Shown here one piece after another: positions 37,001 to 45,582 of a stretch of DNA of 64,000 nucleotides. Position numbers and translations under genes: made by a program. The stretch covers positions 18,000 through 81,999 of the forward strand of contig JAEEIQ010000018.1 of the NCBI GenBank assembly GCA_016281435.1. Direction: 5' to 3'. The notes under the pieces are model-generated. The model did not search any database. It worked only from the letters and a program-made list of their open reading frames with translations, and was not told the DNA's origin. Numbering within the stretch: position 1 is the first letter of the stretch; each line of letters begins with the position of its first letter. The stretch comes from Bacteroidales bacterium (GTDB lineage Bacteria > Bacteroidota > Bacteroidia > Bacteroidales > UBA932).

Positions 37001-37751
37001 CAAGGCCTTCCGCGTCGCGGGGGCCGAGGTACACGCCGGTGTTTTCCGCAACCTCAGCGGAAACGACGTGCAGGATTCCATACGGCGCATGCGCGACGAG
37101 ATCGATGCCTGCCACATCCTGGCACTTGCCGGCGGCTTCTCCTCCGGCGACGAGCCCGACGGAAGCGGCAAGTTCATCGCCAGCGTGCTGTGCAACGCCG
37201 AAATCTCGGCGGCAATAGACCGCCTGATTTCCCGCGGCGGCCTCGTGCTCGGCATCTGCAACGGCTTCCAAGCCCTTGTAAAGAGCGGACTTCTCCCTTA
37301 CGGCAAGGCCGGTTCCGTGGTCCGGGAATCCCCCACCCTTTTCCGCAATGACATCAACCGCCACGTCTCCCAGATGGTCACGACGCGCGTCTGCACGACG
37401 GCATCTCCATGGCTCAGCGGCTTTGCGGAGGGCGATCTCCACACCATAGCCGTCAGCCACGGCGAGGGCAAGTTCACCGTGGACGGGGAGATGGCCCGCA
37501 CTCTCCTCGAGAACGGCCAGGTCGCATTCCTGTACGCCGATCCGCAGAGCGGGGAGCCAACAATGGAATCTCCGGCCAATCCCAACGGTTCGCGCTGCGC
37601 CATCGAAGGGATAGTCAGCCCCGACGGACGCATACTCGGCAAGATGGGCCACTCGGAGCGCTACGAGCAAAATGTCTTCAAGAACATCTCCGGCAACAAG
37701 CGTCAGGGCATTTTCGAAAATGCGGTCAATTATTTCAGAAAGGTTAGATAG
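34026..37751 (+). CDS. purL: Phosphoribosylformylglycinamidine synthase, large single-chain form
   Basis: 1241 residues: N-terminal PurS-like domain, linker, two AIR-synthetase-like repeats and a C-terminal class I glutamine amidotransferase (about 975-1241). SDHCRHTTFTSE, ETHNHPTEIEPFGGAATCLGG and the GGKDSMSG segment of the second repeat are clear. The GATase has PVFPGTNCD and the nucleophile cysteine in LGICNGFQAL, with a complete C-terminal HGEGKF. So glutamine-dependent activity should be intact, in contrast to PurF in the same operon. Standard length for the PurL fusion of proteobacteria and Bacteroidota. Confidence 0.96.
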   Translation: MKYHRIFVEKSSEFQVEARSLRNEFNENLSLNLRSLRLLNVYDLFGFTDELLERCRYRVFGETVTDTVMDECPLEGRKYLAVEYIPGQFDQRASSAVDCVRLIDPDAEVSIRSSRLMIFDDDLSEEDLDIIRKYYINAVECREKDLGRLCPDETAEVRPIARLDGFTSWSTERLEEFRRDWGLAMSPADLREIVRYYKEEKRDPTETEIRILDTYWSDHCRHTTFTSELTSIKIDDSFIRSEIESELGEFHAMRKALGREGKSLCLMELATIGARYLRKQGLLEDLEQSEENNACSIFVDVDVDGKKEKWILQFKNETHNHPTEIEPFGGAATCLGGAIRDPLSGRAYVYQAMRVTGAGDICAPVSATLPGKLPQSVITRKAAAGYSSYGNQIGLATTQVSEIYHDGYTAKRLEVGAVVGAVKASSVRRESPAPGDAILLLGGRTGRDGIGGATGSSKSHTGNSLETCGSEVQKGNAPEERKLQRMFRRPEVTRLIKKSNDFGAGGVSVAIGELAPGLDIWLDRVPVKYSGLNATEIAISESQERMAVVVEAKNLEAFKAFAAADNVEITHVADVTDSGRMRMYYGSEKVADLSREFIDSAGAKHYAQAEIGPVEEKDPFRRIIEGGSTAEKMLSLMKDSNVASQKGLAEMFDATIGRSTVLMPFGGRRQATPAQVSVQKLPTDGYTDTASMMAYGYNPFLSSWSPYHGAAYAVVDACSKVAAAGGDWSRMRFSYQEYFERMTSDPHTWGKPLAALLGALKMQRTLGLPSIGGKDSMSGSFEDLKVPPTLIAFGITTVDASKVISPEFKKAGDRLYILRHTPRADFMPDTDALKENWSRVHRMIGDGKIAAAWSVGFGGIAEAVAKMAFGNALGARIDLAPDGIFDWNYGSIIVESGTGLSSEGFEAIGEVTGENFLEISGEKISLKELEKANVSRYSKVFPQVCKPQSDMLFGKTESSSGKKAAEYEGPAVEHPLVYIPVFPGTNCDYDTAKAFRVAGAEVHAGVFRNLSGNDVQDSIRRMRDEIDACHILALAGGFSSGDEPDGSGKFIASVLCNAEISAAIDRLISRGGLVLGICNGFQALVKSGLLPYGKAGSVVRESPTLFRNDINRHVSQMVTTRVCTTASPWLSGFAEGDLHTIAVSHGEGKFTVDGEMARTLLENGQVAFLYADPQSGEPTMESPANPNGSRCAIEGIVSPDGRILGKMGHSERYEQNVFKNISGNKRQGIFENAVNYFRKVR

Positions 37752-37760
37752 TAGTGTAAT

Positions 37761-38477
37761 ATGGAAACAAGGTCAATATTGTTCGACGGGAACGAGAAAA
37801 AGGTTTTCGCAACCGATGATCCGTCCCTCGTCATCTTTCATTTCAAGGACGTTCTGACCGCCTACACGGGGGTCAAACGCGCTGTCCTGAAGCGGAAAGG
37901 CATCGTCAACAACGCTGTCTCTTCGTATCTTCTCTCCTTCCTCGAAAAGAACGGCGTCAAGACGCATTTCGTAGAGAAAATTTCGGACCGGGACCAGCTC
38001 TGCCGCAAAGTGGATCCGATTCCGCTCGAAATGATAGTCTGCAACTATGTCAACGGCCCTCTCATGGAGCGCCTCGGCATGGAAGAAGGCACCAAGCCTT
38101 CCGAGACCATCATAGACCTCCGCTACAACCGCGACGACCTTGGCGAGCCGATGATCAACGACTCCGAAGCCATAGCCCTCGGGATAGTCACGAAAGAAGA
38201 ACTGTCTTTCCTCTACGCGACCGCGCACAAGGTCCTGAGCCTCATGGACGGACTTTTCAGCGGCGCGGGGCTGAAACTCATCGACGTCAAGCTCGAGTTC
38301 GGGCGCGACTCTTCCGGCGACATCATCCTCTGCGACGAAATCAGCCCGGACACATGCCGCATCTGGGACGCCTCCGACGACGAGAAACTGGACAAGGACC
38401 GTTTCCGTCTGGACTTCGGCGACATCGTAGCTTCATATACCAAGATTGCCGTCAAACTCGGCGCTTTAACTGAATAA
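37761..38477 (+). CDS. purC: SAICAR synthetase
   Basis: 238 residues. It joins aspartate to CAIR with ATP. KVFATDDPSLVIFHFKD at the N-terminus is the glycine-poor ATP loop region of the family. DPIPLEMIVCNYVNG and CDEISPDTCRIWD are the substrate and metal-binding signatures. It starts nine bases after purL and ends four bases before purF. Ordinary in length and motifs. Confidence 0.95.
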   Translation: METRSILFDGNEKKVFATDDPSLVIFHFKDVLTAYTGVKRAVLKRKGIVNNAVSSYLLSFLEKNGVKTHFVEKISDRDQLCRKVDPIPLEMIVCNYVNGPLMERLGMEEGTKPSETIIDLRYNRDDLGEPMINDSEAIALGIVTKEELSFLYATAHKVLSLMDGLFSGAGLKLIDVKLEFGRDSSGDIILCDEISPDTCRIWDASDDEKLDKDRFRLDFGDIVASYTKIAVKLGALTE

Positions 38478-38481
38478 TACC

Positions 38482-39855
38482 ATGGGTGTCATCGGTGTAT
38501 ACGGCGTCAAGGACGCCTCCCAGATCCTTTATTACGGACTTCATACCCTCCAGCACCGCGGTCAGGAAGGTGCCGGGATAGTCACCTTCGACCAGGCCGG
38601 AGTATGCCGCCGCCATCGCGGCCAGGGCCTCATATCCGAAGTGTTCAACCCCGCAATACTCGCCTCCCTGCCCGGGGAGATCGGGGTTGCCGGAGTCAAA
38701 TATGCCAACATTTCCAAGGCCGGCACGGACAATGTCCAGCCGCTTGTCTTCCACCACCACTCGGGCGATTTCGCCATAGCCGGCGACGGTAACCTCGTGA
38801 ACGCCGACAGGGTCGCCTCCTATCTGGAGACCCGCGGCAGCCTGTTCCAGACTTCCACCGACAGCGAACTGCTGGCCTACCTTATCAAGAAGGAAGGCAA
38901 CAACCCGAGGATATTCCAGATCACCAAGGCGCTGAACATGCTTGAAGGAGGTTTCACCTTCCTCATCGCCACCCGCAACCGTCTCTATGCATGCCGTGAC
39001 AAATACGGGATCAAGCCCCTCTGCCTCGGAAAGCTCGGGGACGGCGGATACGTCGTCAGCAGCGAGAGCTGCGCCTTCGACCTGATCGGCGCCGAGTTCG
39101 TGCGCGACGTCGAGCCCGGCGAAGTAATCACCATAGACGACCAGGGCATACGCTCAAGGCTCTATTCGAAATTCCAGCGCCACAAGATGTGCGGCATGGA
39201 GTATATCTATCTCGCCCGTCCCGACAGCGACATAGACGGCTGCAACGTCCACGCCTACCGCAAGGAATCCGGACGCCGCCTCTACCGCGAAGCACCGGCC
39301 GACGCCGACATCGTCATCGGCGTGCCCGACTCCAGCCTCAGCGCCGCGATGGGATATGCCGAAGAGAGCGGCATCCCCTACGAGATGGGTCTGATCAAGA
39401 GCAAATACGTAGCGCGGACCTTCATCCAGCCTTCCCAGGAAATGCGTGAGAGGGGCGTCAAGATGAAACTGTCCGCCGTCCGCAGCATAGTCGGCGGCAA
39501 GAGGATAGTCCTCGTGGACGACTCCATCGTGCGCGGCACGACCTGCCTGAAGATAGTCAACCTGCTCCGCGACGCCGGAGCCACGGAAGTACATGTCCGT
39601 ATCGCCAGCCCGATGATGAAGCATTCCTGCTTCTATGGCGTGGACACATCCACCAGCGAGGAACTGCTCTGCTCGCACCGCACCCTCGACGAAGCCTGCA
39701 AGGCCATCTGCGCGGATTCCCTCGGCTACCTGAGCCCTGCCTCCGCGATAGCCTCCTGCCCCGGACGCACCGACATGTGCCTTGCCTGCTTTACGGGAGA
39801 ATACCCTACCGTACTCTACAACAACGGAACCGAAGAAGAAGAAACCGAAGAATAA
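38482..39855 (+). CDS. purF: Amidophosphoribosyltransferase lacking the N-terminal catalytic cysteine
   Basis: 457 residues, Bacillus-like class with iron-sulfur cysteines: KMCGMEY, KHSCFYG and the MCLACFTG pair are all kept. The PRTase domain has [10 protein letters not shown] and the glutaminase half has [10 protein letters not shown] and the NGNLVN-like GDGNLVN. The protein starts M-G-V-I-G-V-Y-G, where the family has the nucleophile cysteine before the first glycine (CGVFGIWG in Bacillus). In frame upstream are only CTG AAT AAT ACC and then a stop, so no propeptide restores it. Such an enzyme could use free ammonia but not glutamine by the known mechanism. The rest looks fully conserved, so it is not an obvious pseudogene. 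A sequencing error is possible. Confidence 0.9.
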   Translation: MGVIGVYGVKDASQILYYGLHTLQHRGQEGAGIVTFDQAGVCRRHRGQGLISEVFNPAILASLPGEIGVAGVKYANISKAGTDNVQPLVFHHHSGDFAIAGDGNLVNADRVASYLETRGSLFQTSTDSELLAYLIKKEGNNPRIFQITKALNMLEGGFTFLIATRNRLYACRDKYGIKPLCLGKLGDGGYVVSSESCAFDLIGAEFVRDVEPGEVITIDDQGIRSRLYSKFQRHKMCGMEYIYLARPDSDIDGCNVHAYRKESGRRLYREAPADADIVIGVPDSSLSAAMGYAEESGIPYEMGLIKSKYVARTFIQPSQEMRERGVKMKLSAVRSIVGGKRIVLVDDSIVRGTTCLKIVNLLRDAGATEVHVRIASPMMKHSCFYGVDTSTSEELLCSHRTLDEACKAICADSLGYLSPASAIASCPGRTDMCLACFTGEYPTVLYNNGTEEEETEE

Positions 39856-39856
39856 A

Positions 39857-40888
39857 ATGGCCCAGTCTTACGAAAACGCGGGGGTTAACCTCGAGGCCGG
39901 CTACGAAGTCGTACGCCGCATCAAACAGCATGTCAATTCCACCGCCCGCAAGGGCTCCATGGGAGGGATAGGATCATTCGGAGGGATGTTCGACCTCTCC
40001 TCCCTCGGAGTAAAGGAACCCGTGCTCGTCAGCGGCACCGACGGAGTCGGAACGAAACTGAAGATAGCCTTTGCGCTCGACAAGCACGACACCATAGGCA
40101 TCGACGCCGTGGCCATGTGCGTCAACGACGTTCTGGCCCAGGGTGCCGAGCCCCTCATTTTCCTTGATTACGTGGCCATAGGGCACAACATCCCCGAAAA
40201 GGTCGAACAGATCGTCGCCGGGGTCGCCGAAGGCTGCCGCCAGGCCGGATGCGCCCTTGTCGGCGGAGAGACTGCCGAAATGCCCGGGATGTACTCCGAC
40301 GGCGAGTACGACATAGCCGGATACACTACAGGCGTCGTCGAAAAGTCAAAGCTCATCGACGGCAGCAAGGTCTCCGTCGGGGACGTCCTCGTCGGCATCG
40401 CCTCCACCGGAGTCCACTCCAACGGCTTCAGCCTGGTCCGCAAGATAGTCGCCGACGCCGGTCTCAAGTACACGGATGAAATCCCGGAATTCGGCGGCAG
40501 AAGGCTCGGAGACGTCCTGCTGACCCCGACCCGCATCTATGTCAGGCAGGTCCTGGACGTGATCCGGCACTGCGACGTGCACGGCGTGGCCCACATAACC
40601 GGAGGCGGCTTCGACGAGAACATCCCGCGCATCCTCCGTCCCGGCCAGGGCATCGAGATAGAGGAAGGAAGCTGGGAGATACTCCCCGTGTTCCGCATGC
40701 TCGAAAAGTGGGGCGGCGTCCCGCACCGGGAGATGTTCAACATCTTCAATATGGGCATAGGAATGGTCCTGGCCCTCAGCCCTTCGGAGGCCGCCAAGGC
40801 CATCGACATCCTCACCTCGCACGGTGAGAAGGCTTCCGTGATCGGAAAGGTCAGCGGCGAGAGCGGCGTCAAAATCAACTTGAAATGA
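39857..40888 (+). CDS. purM: Phosphoribosylformylglycinamidine cyclo-ligase
   Basis: 343 residues from [10 protein letters not shown]. It closes the imidazole ring (FGAM to AIR) with [45 protein letters not shown] and THITGGG-like [11 protein letters not shown] are present. The start one base after the purF stop is chosen because homology begins there; an in-frame ATG 25 codons earlier lies inside purF. It overlaps purN by four bases. Confidence 0.95.
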   Translation: MAQSYENAGVNLEAGYEVVRRIKQHVNSTARKGSMGGIGSFGGMFDLSSLGVKEPVLVSGTDGVGTKLKIAFALDKHDTIGIDAVAMCVNDVLAQGAEPLIFLDYVAIGHNIPEKVEQIVAGVAEGCRQAGCALVGGETAEMPGMYSDGEYDIAGYTTGVVEKSKLIDGSKVSVGDVLVGIASTGVHSNGFSLVRKIVADAGLKYTDEIPEFGGRRLGDVLLTPTRIYVRQVLDVIRHCDVHGVAHITGGGFDENIPRILRPGQGIEIEEGSWEILPVFRMLEKWGGVPHREMFNIFNMGIGMVLALSPSEAAKAIDILTSHGEKASVIGKVSGESGVKINLK

Positions 40889-41442
40889 AGAAACTTGCTG
40901 TATTCGCCAGCGGCAGCGGGACCAACTTCGAGGCCATAGCCGCGGCCTGCGCGGACGGGAGGCTCGATGCCGAAGTCGTCCTGATGGTCTGTGACAAACC
41001 CGGAGCCATGGTCATTGAAAGGGCTGCGCGCTTCGACGTGCCGTCCTTCGTCTTCAACCCGAAGGACTACCCTTCCAAGGCTGACTTCGAAAAGGATATA
41101 GTCGGCCGGCTGGATGCCCTCGGAGTGGACCTTGTCTGCCTCGCGGGGTACATGCGCATAGTCGGGGACGTGCTCCTGGGCGCGTACGGCGGGCGCATCA
41201 TCAACATCCATCCTTCCCTTCTCCCGTCCTTCAAGGGCGCCCATGCCGTTGAAGACGCGGTCCGTTACGGAGTCAAGGTCTATGGCATCACCATCCACTA
41301 TGTAAACGCCGACCTCGACGGCGGCAAGATCATAGCCCAGCGAGCCTTCCCTTATGAAGGCAATGACCCGGAAGAAGTGCACCGCATAGGCCAGAAGATT
41401 GAACACGAACTTTATATAGAAACCATTAAGAAATTGATATGA
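40885..41442 (+). CDS. purN: Phosphoribosylglycinamide formyltransferase (folate-dependent)
   Basis: 185 residues. It transfers the formyl group of 10-formyl-THF to [15 protein letters not shown] near the start binds phosphate. The catalytic region has [16 protein letters not shown] with the Asn/His pair, and the conserved aspartate follows in [12 protein letters not shown]. The start and stop overlap purM and purH by four bases each. Its folate cofactor is of the kind made by FolD, encoded 5 kb downstream. Confidence 0.95.
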   Translation: MKKLAVFASGSGTNFEAIAAACADGRLDAEVVLMVCDKPGAMVIERAARFDVPSFVFNPKDYPSKADFEKDIVGRLDALGVDLVCLAGYMRIVGDVLLGAYGGRIINIHPSLLPSFKGAHAVEDAVRYGVKVYGITIHYVNADLDGGKIIAQRAFPYEGNDPEEVHRIGQKIEHELYIETIKKLI

Positions 41443-42968
41443 GAGCATTAGTAAGCGTTAGCGACAAGACGGGTCTCACCCCGTTCGTAAAGGGCCTGGC
41501 TGCCTTGGGCTGGGACATTATCGCGACCGGCGGCACGCAGAAGCTGCTGGAAAGCGAAGGTGTGAAGACGATAGGCATCAGCGAAGTCACCGGTTTCCCG
41601 GAGATCCTCGACGGCCGCGTCAAGACCCTGCATCCCAAGGTGCACGGCGGCATCCTCGCCCGGAGGGACCTTCCCGCGCACATGGAGACCCTGAAAGAGA
41701 ACGGCATCGGGACTATCGACCTCGTCTGCGTGAACCTCTATCCTTTCCGCCAGACCATAGCGAAGGAAGGTGTCACGATGGAAGACGCTATCGAGAACAT
41801 CGACATAGGCGGACCTTCGATGGTCCGAAGCGCGGCGAAGAACTGGCGCGACGTGACCATAATCTGCGATCCGGCGGACTATGACACCGTGCTCGCCGAG
41901 CTCCGCCAGAACGGCCGCACCAGCGACGAAACCCGCCTCAAGCTATCCGCAAAGGCCTATACGCACACCGCCGAGTATGACATGTGCATCGCTTCGTGGA
42001 TGCGCGGCAAGGCCGGCCTGAACGAGAAACTTTTCCTCGAATACGACCTCAAGCAGGGTCTCCGCTACGGAGAGAATCCCCATCAGGCGGCAAAGTTCTA
42101 CGCCACTGCGGAGCCTGTCCCCTTCTCCCTCGCCCATGGACGCCAGATCCAGGGCAAGGAGCTCTCATACAACAACATCCAGGACGCCAACGCGGCCCTC
42201 AACGTAGTACGTGACTTCGAAGAGCCGTTCTGCGTGGCCCTCAAGCACATGAACCCCTGCGGCGCCGCCGTCGGCAAGACTATCGAAGAGGCCTGGCAGG
42301 CTGCCTACGAAGCCGACAAGGTCAGCATCTACGGCGGAATCGTGGCCGTGAACCGTCCCCTGACCGCCGAAGTCGCCGCCGGCATGAAGCCCATCTTCCT
42401 CGAGATAGTGATAGCCCCGTCCTTCACCCCGGAGGCGCTCGAAATCCTTTCCACGAAGAAGAACCTCCGCGTGATGGAAGTCGACATGACCCGCTCCGAG
42501 GCCCCCGTACCCCAGTACATCAGCGTCAACGGCGGCATGCTCGCCCAGCAGCTGGACACCCAGGTCGAGCAGGTCACCCCTGAAATGTGCGTCACGACGG
42601 TGAAGCCCACGGCCGGACAGATGGCCGACCTCGAGTTCGGCTGGAAGATAGTCAAGCACGTGAAATCCAACGCCATAGCAGTAGTCCGCGACGGCCACAC
42701 CATAGGTGTCGGCGCCGGCCAGACCAACCGCGTCGGTTCCGCCCGCATCGCCCTTGAGGAGGCGAAGGAAGCCGGTTTCACTTCCGGGCTCATCCTCGCT
42801 TCCGACGGCTTCCTCCCCTTCGACGACACCGTCGCCCTCGCCGCCGGATACGGCGTGACCGCCATCGTTCAGCCCGGGGGCAGCATCCGTGACGAGGATG
42901 CCGTCAAGAAGGCAGACGAACTGGGCATCACTATGCTCTTTACCGGAGTAAGACATTTCAAACACTGA
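41439..42968 (+). CDS. purH: AICAR transformylase / IMP cyclohydrolase
   Basis: 509 residues, bifunctional. The N-terminal IMP cyclohydrolase (1 to about 190) has VSDKTGL, GRVKTLHPKVHGGIL and the NIDIGGPSMVR segment. The C-terminal AICAR formyltransferase has LRYGENPHQ and the catalytic lysine-histidine in LKHMNPCGAA. Final steps to IMP. It overlaps purN by four bases and is followed by purD after three. Confidence 0.95.
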   Translation: MRALVSVSDKTGLTPFVKGLAALGWDIIATGGTQKLLESEGVKTIGISEVTGFPEILDGRVKTLHPKVHGGILARRDLPAHMETLKENGIGTIDLVCVNLYPFRQTIAKEGVTMEDAIENIDIGGPSMVRSAAKNWRDVTIICDPADYDTVLAELRQNGRTSDETRLKLSAKAYTHTAEYDMCIASWMRGKAGLNEKLFLEYDLKQGLRYGENPHQAAKFYATAEPVPFSLAHGRQIQGKELSYNNIQDANAALNVVRDFEEPFCVALKHMNPCGAAVGKTIEEAWQAAYEADKVSIYGGIVAVNRPLTAEVAAGMKPIFLEIVIAPSFTPEALEILSTKKNLRVMEVDMTRSEAPVPQYISVNGGMLAQQLDTQVEQVTPEMCVTTVKPTAGQMADLEFGWKIVKHVKSNAIAVVRDGHTIGVGAGQTNRVGSARIALEEAKEAGFTSGLILASDGFLPFDDTVALAAGYGVTAIVQPGGSIRDEDAVKKADELGITMLFTGVRHFKH

Positions 42969-42971
42969 TTT

Positions 42972-44216
42972 ATGAAGACAGTTCTCGTAGTAGGTTCCGG
43001 CGGACGCGAGCATGCCATCGTGCATGCCCTCAGCCGTTCCCCGCAGGTAGGAAAGATTTATTGCGCCCCCGGCAACGCCGGGATTGCGGACCTGGCAGAA
43101 TGCGTCCCTCTGAAGGATACGGACGTTGCCGGATTGCTCGCTTTCGCCCGCACGAAGACGGTCGACTTAACCGTAGTCGGCCCGGAGGCATCCCTTGCCG
43201 CCGGCATCGTGGACGCCTTCCGCGCTGAAGGACTGGCCATTTTCGGCCACACGCTCGCCGCAACCCGCATCGAGAGCAGCAAGGAGTTTGCGAAGCAGAT
43301 CATGGAGCGTCACGGCGTTCCGACGGCCGGCTACCGCAGTTTCTCCGACTTCCAGGAAGCCCTGGCCTACGTTTCCGAGCGTCCTTTCCCCGCCGTGCTC
43401 AAATATGACGGGCTGGCCGCCGGGAAGGGCGTCGTGATCGCCGAGACCCTTAAGGAAGCCGAAAAAGCACTTAAGGACATGCTCCTGGACGAGTCATTCG
43501 GCAAGGGCAAGGTCGTCGTGGAAGACTTCCTGACCGGTCCGGAGTTCTCCTTCATGTGCTTCGTGGACGGGGAAGAGGTTTATCCAATGCCCCTCTCGCC
43601 GGACCACAAGCGCGCCTTCGACGGAGACAAGGGGCCCAACACCGGAGGGATGGGTGCCTATACCGGACTCCCCTTCATCACGGAGGAAGACCGGCAGTTC
43701 GCTTTCAAGGAGATCCTCTGCAAGACGGCTTCGGCCATGGCCGCGGAAGATTGTCCCCTTTCAGGCGTGCTGTACGGCGGTCTCATGAAGACGCCTCAGG
43801 GCGTCAAGGTGATCGAGTTCAACGCCCGCTTCGGCGATCCGGAGACGGAGGTGGTCCTGCCGCTGCTGGATTCGGACATCTACGACGTGTTCGAAGCGGT
43901 CGCGCTCGGGCGTCCTGCCGGAGAGCTGAAGTGGTCGCAGGATGTGACCCTCGGCGTCGTGCTGGCCTCTAAGGGCTATCCCGGGCATTATGACAAGGGC
44001 GTCGGGATCGTTCTTCCTGCCGACGGCACCTTCTACCACATGGGCACGAAGCGCCTCGAAGACGGCAGCCTCGTCACCAACGGAGGCCGCGTGCTGATGG
44101 CCGTCGCCCGCGCCTCCTCGCTCGAGAAGGCACGCCAGGAGGCCTACCGCAGCGTCGACGCAGTCCGCTGCGCCAACCTCTTCCACCGCCGCGACATCGC
44201 CCACTGGGCGCTGTGA
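42972..44216 (+). CDS. purD: Phosphoribosylamine-glycine ligase
   Basis: 414-residue ATP-grasp enzyme joining glycine to phosphoribosylamine. VGSGGREHAI at the start, GPEASLAAGIVDAF, KYDGLAAGKGVV, the GPEFSFMCFVDG strand and GPNTGGMGAY are signatures. The glycine link to the nearby cleavage system is notable but common. Last gene of the purine operon; a GC-rich stretch and a hairpin repeat follow. Confidence 0.95.
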   Translation: MKTVLVVGSGGREHAIVHALSRSPQVGKIYCAPGNAGIADLAECVPLKDTDVAGLLAFARTKTVDLTVVGPEASLAAGIVDAFRAEGLAIFGHTLAATRIESSKEFAKQIMERHGVPTAGYRSFSDFQEALAYVSERPFPAVLKYDGLAAGKGVVIAETLKEAEKALKDMLLDESFGKGKVVVEDFLTGPEFSFMCFVDGEEVYPMPLSPDHKRAFDGDKGPNTGGMGAYTGLPFITEEDRQFAFKEILCKTASAMAAEDCPLSGVLYGGLMKTPQGVKVIEFNARFGDPETEVVLPLLDSDIYDVFEAVALGRPAGELKWSQDVTLGVVLASKGYPGHYDKGVGIVLPADGTFYHMGTKRLEDGSLVTNGGRVLMAVARASSLEKARQEAYRSVDAVRCANLFHRRDIAHWAL

Positions 44217-44278
44217 CCCGCCCCGGCCTGGGCACCTGCTGCAGCAGTACCCGGCCGCAACAATCCCCCGCCCCGGCC
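44217..44278. repeat. 12-base GC-rich direct repeat after purD
   Basis: CCCGCCCCGGCC occurs at 44217-44228 and 44267-44278. Between them is CTGCTGCAGCAG, a palindrome, and CTGGGC/GCCCAG could pair across it. Base composition is well above the surroundings. No gene is seen. Confidence 0.5.
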
Positions 44279-44313
44279 CAGATGGCGCACGGCAAGTATT
44301 TGAGCACCAACGA

Positions 44314-44430
44314 ATTAACGCTTCGGCCTTGCGTAAAACGACGCAAGGTCAAGCTATATTATGTTAAGTTCGATCGCTCCGGGAGCGATAGTCGTCGGCT
44401 CCGGGAAGGACCTTCTCCGGAGCAGCTCCA
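44314..44430 (+). repeat. Intergenic hairpin repeat, copy A
   Basis: The first 69 bases (to 44382) match copy B at 45583 at nearly 90 percent. The hairpin is CCTTGCGT (44327-44334), loop AAAACG, ACGCAAGG (44341-44348), extended by a G-U and a G-C pair. A shared tail AGCTATATTATGTTAAGTTCGA follows in two halves. Copy A then has about 30 extra bases with a second hairpin (44399-44422) before similarity resumes up to CTCCAT. It lies between purD and the rhodanese gene. Confidence 0.75.
44399..44422 (+). terminator. GC-rich hairpin upstream of the rhodanese/MBL gene
   Basis: CTCCGG and CCGGAG flank GAAGG/CCTTC, giving a strong stem with one bulged base. There is no clear T run after it. It may end purine operon transcripts or be part of the repeat element. 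Confidence 0.35.
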
Positions 44431-44457
44431 TTCGAAACATGGTTCCAATTAATTGCT

Positions 44458-44465
44458 TATATTTG
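44458..44465 (+). promoter_or_regulatory. -7 element of the rhodanese/MBL gene, very short leader
   Basis: TATATTTG is an exact TAnnTTTG match with only eight bases between its last G and the ATG at 44474. The transcript would have a leader of roughly five bases. Confidence 0.5.
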
Positions 44466-44473
44466 TATCTGTT

Positions 44474-45517
44474 ATGAAAAAATATCTGTCAATCATGGCG
44501 TTTTCGCTTCTTTCCCTGTTTTCGTGCAGGGGGTATGAGAATCTGGGCGTGCAGGCTTTTGAAACCAAACTTGCCGGCGACGGTACGGTGCAATTGCTGG
44601 ATGTCCGCACTGCGTCGGAATTCGCAGAGGGACATATCGCTCCCGCCATCAATATAGACTGGTATTCAAGCAACTTTCTGAGGGATGCGGAAACTTCCCT
44701 CGACAAGGCTCGTCCGGTGCTGGTTTACTGTCGTAGCGGAAGGCGCAGCGCCTCGGCTGCCACGGCCATGGAAAAGGCCGGGTTCAAGGTCTTCAACCTT
44801 TCCGGCGGGTACCTTGCCTGGACCGCTGCAGGAAAGCCGGTTACGAAGTACGAAGTCGAAAGGTTCCTTACCGACAGCGGCACTCCTGTCGAAATCACCC
44901 TTATCAAGCACGGCTCGCTGGAGATCCGCTACAAGGGCAAGTCCATCCAGGTCGATCCCGTCACGAAACTCGGAGACAAGGTGACCGATTACGCCGCCGA
45001 GTTCCCCAAAGCTGATTTCATCCTGGTGACCCACGAACACTTCGACCATCTGGACAAGGCGGCCATCGCTGCCTTGACCGCTCCCGGCACAAAGCTCATA
45101 ACGAACGCGTCCTGCGCCGGCAAGCTGGGCTACGGAACGGTGATGAAAAACGGAGACTCAACGAGCGTCGCCCCGGATATGACACTTGAAGCCGTTCCTG
45201 CCTACAACACGACGGCGGGACACACGCAATTCCACCCCAAGGGCCGGGACAACGGCTTCGTGCTGACAATCGACGGACTGCGAATCTACATCGCCGGAGA
45301 CACCGAGGATATCCCTGAGATGGCCGGGCTGAAAGATATCGACGTCGCTTTCCTTCCTGTCAACCAGCCATATACGATGACCCCGGAGCAATGTATCAAA
45401 GCCGCTAAGACAATCTCCCCGAAGATCCTTATCCCCTATCATTACGGGCAGACAGATATCAGTTCCCTCTCTGCCGCCCTCCCCGGCATCGACGTCCGCA
45501 TCCGGCAGATGCAGTAA
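44474..45517 (+). CDS. Rhodanese / metallo-beta-lactamase-fold fusion lipoprotein
   Basis: 347 residues from MKKYLSIMAF. A lipoprotein signal ends at the cysteine of LFSC (about 18). A rhodanese domain (about 25-125) carries the active loop YCRSGRRS with its catalytic cysteine. A UlaG-like metallo-beta-lactamase domain (about 140-347) carries THEHFDHLD, a GDT motif (AGDTEDI) and a late YHYG histidine. Rhodanese and MBL domains co-occur in persulfide dioxygenases, but there the MBL half is of a different subgroup and comes first, so that role is only a possibility. An in-frame start seven codons earlier would overlap the promoter element. The gene sits alone between two copies of a hairpin repeat. 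Confidence 0.85.
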   Translation: MKKYLSIMAFSLLSLFSCRGYENLGVQAFETKLAGDGTVQLLDVRTASEFAEGHIAPAINIDWYSSNFLRDAETSLDKARPVLVYCRSGRRSASAATAMEKAGFKVFNLSGGYLAWTAAGKPVTKYEVERFLTDSGTPVEITLIKHGSLEIRYKGKSIQVDPVTKLGDKVTDYAAEFPKADFILVTHEHFDHLDKAAIAALTAPGTKLITNASCAGKLGYGTVMKNGDSTSVAPDMTLEAVPAYNTTAGHTQFHPKGRDNGFVLTIDGLRIYIAGDTEDIPEMAGLKDIDVAFLPVNQPYTMTPEQCIKAAKTISPKILIPYHYGQTDISSLSAALPGIDVRIRQMQ

Positions 45518-45520
45518 AAC

Positions 45521-45562
45521 GCCGGAATCCGCATAAAAAGCTCCACCCCGGCACGTTTTTTT
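45521..45562 (+). terminator. Possible terminator after the rhodanese/MBL gene
   Basis: GCCGG (45521-45525) can pair with CCGGC (45548-45552) across a long loop, followed by a run of seven T (45556-45562). The stem is short, so the call is weak. Confidence 0.3.
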
Positions 45563-45582
45563 AAACGACTGGCTATCATCTG

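Noticed and set aside
34959..37670. Open frame of about 900 codons on the minus strand opposite purL
   Set aside because: It has no family resemblance and mirrors the codon structure of a certain gene in GC-rich DNA. Similar long antisense frames lie opposite the patatin gene (61547-63142) and gcvPB (55865-57514).
44314..44370. Integron attC site reading of the hairpin repeat
   Set aside because: The end GTTAAGT fits the GTTRRRY core and the layout is cassette-like, but the two spacers are unequal (about 4 and 11 bases), the left core mismatches, and no integrase is in the window.
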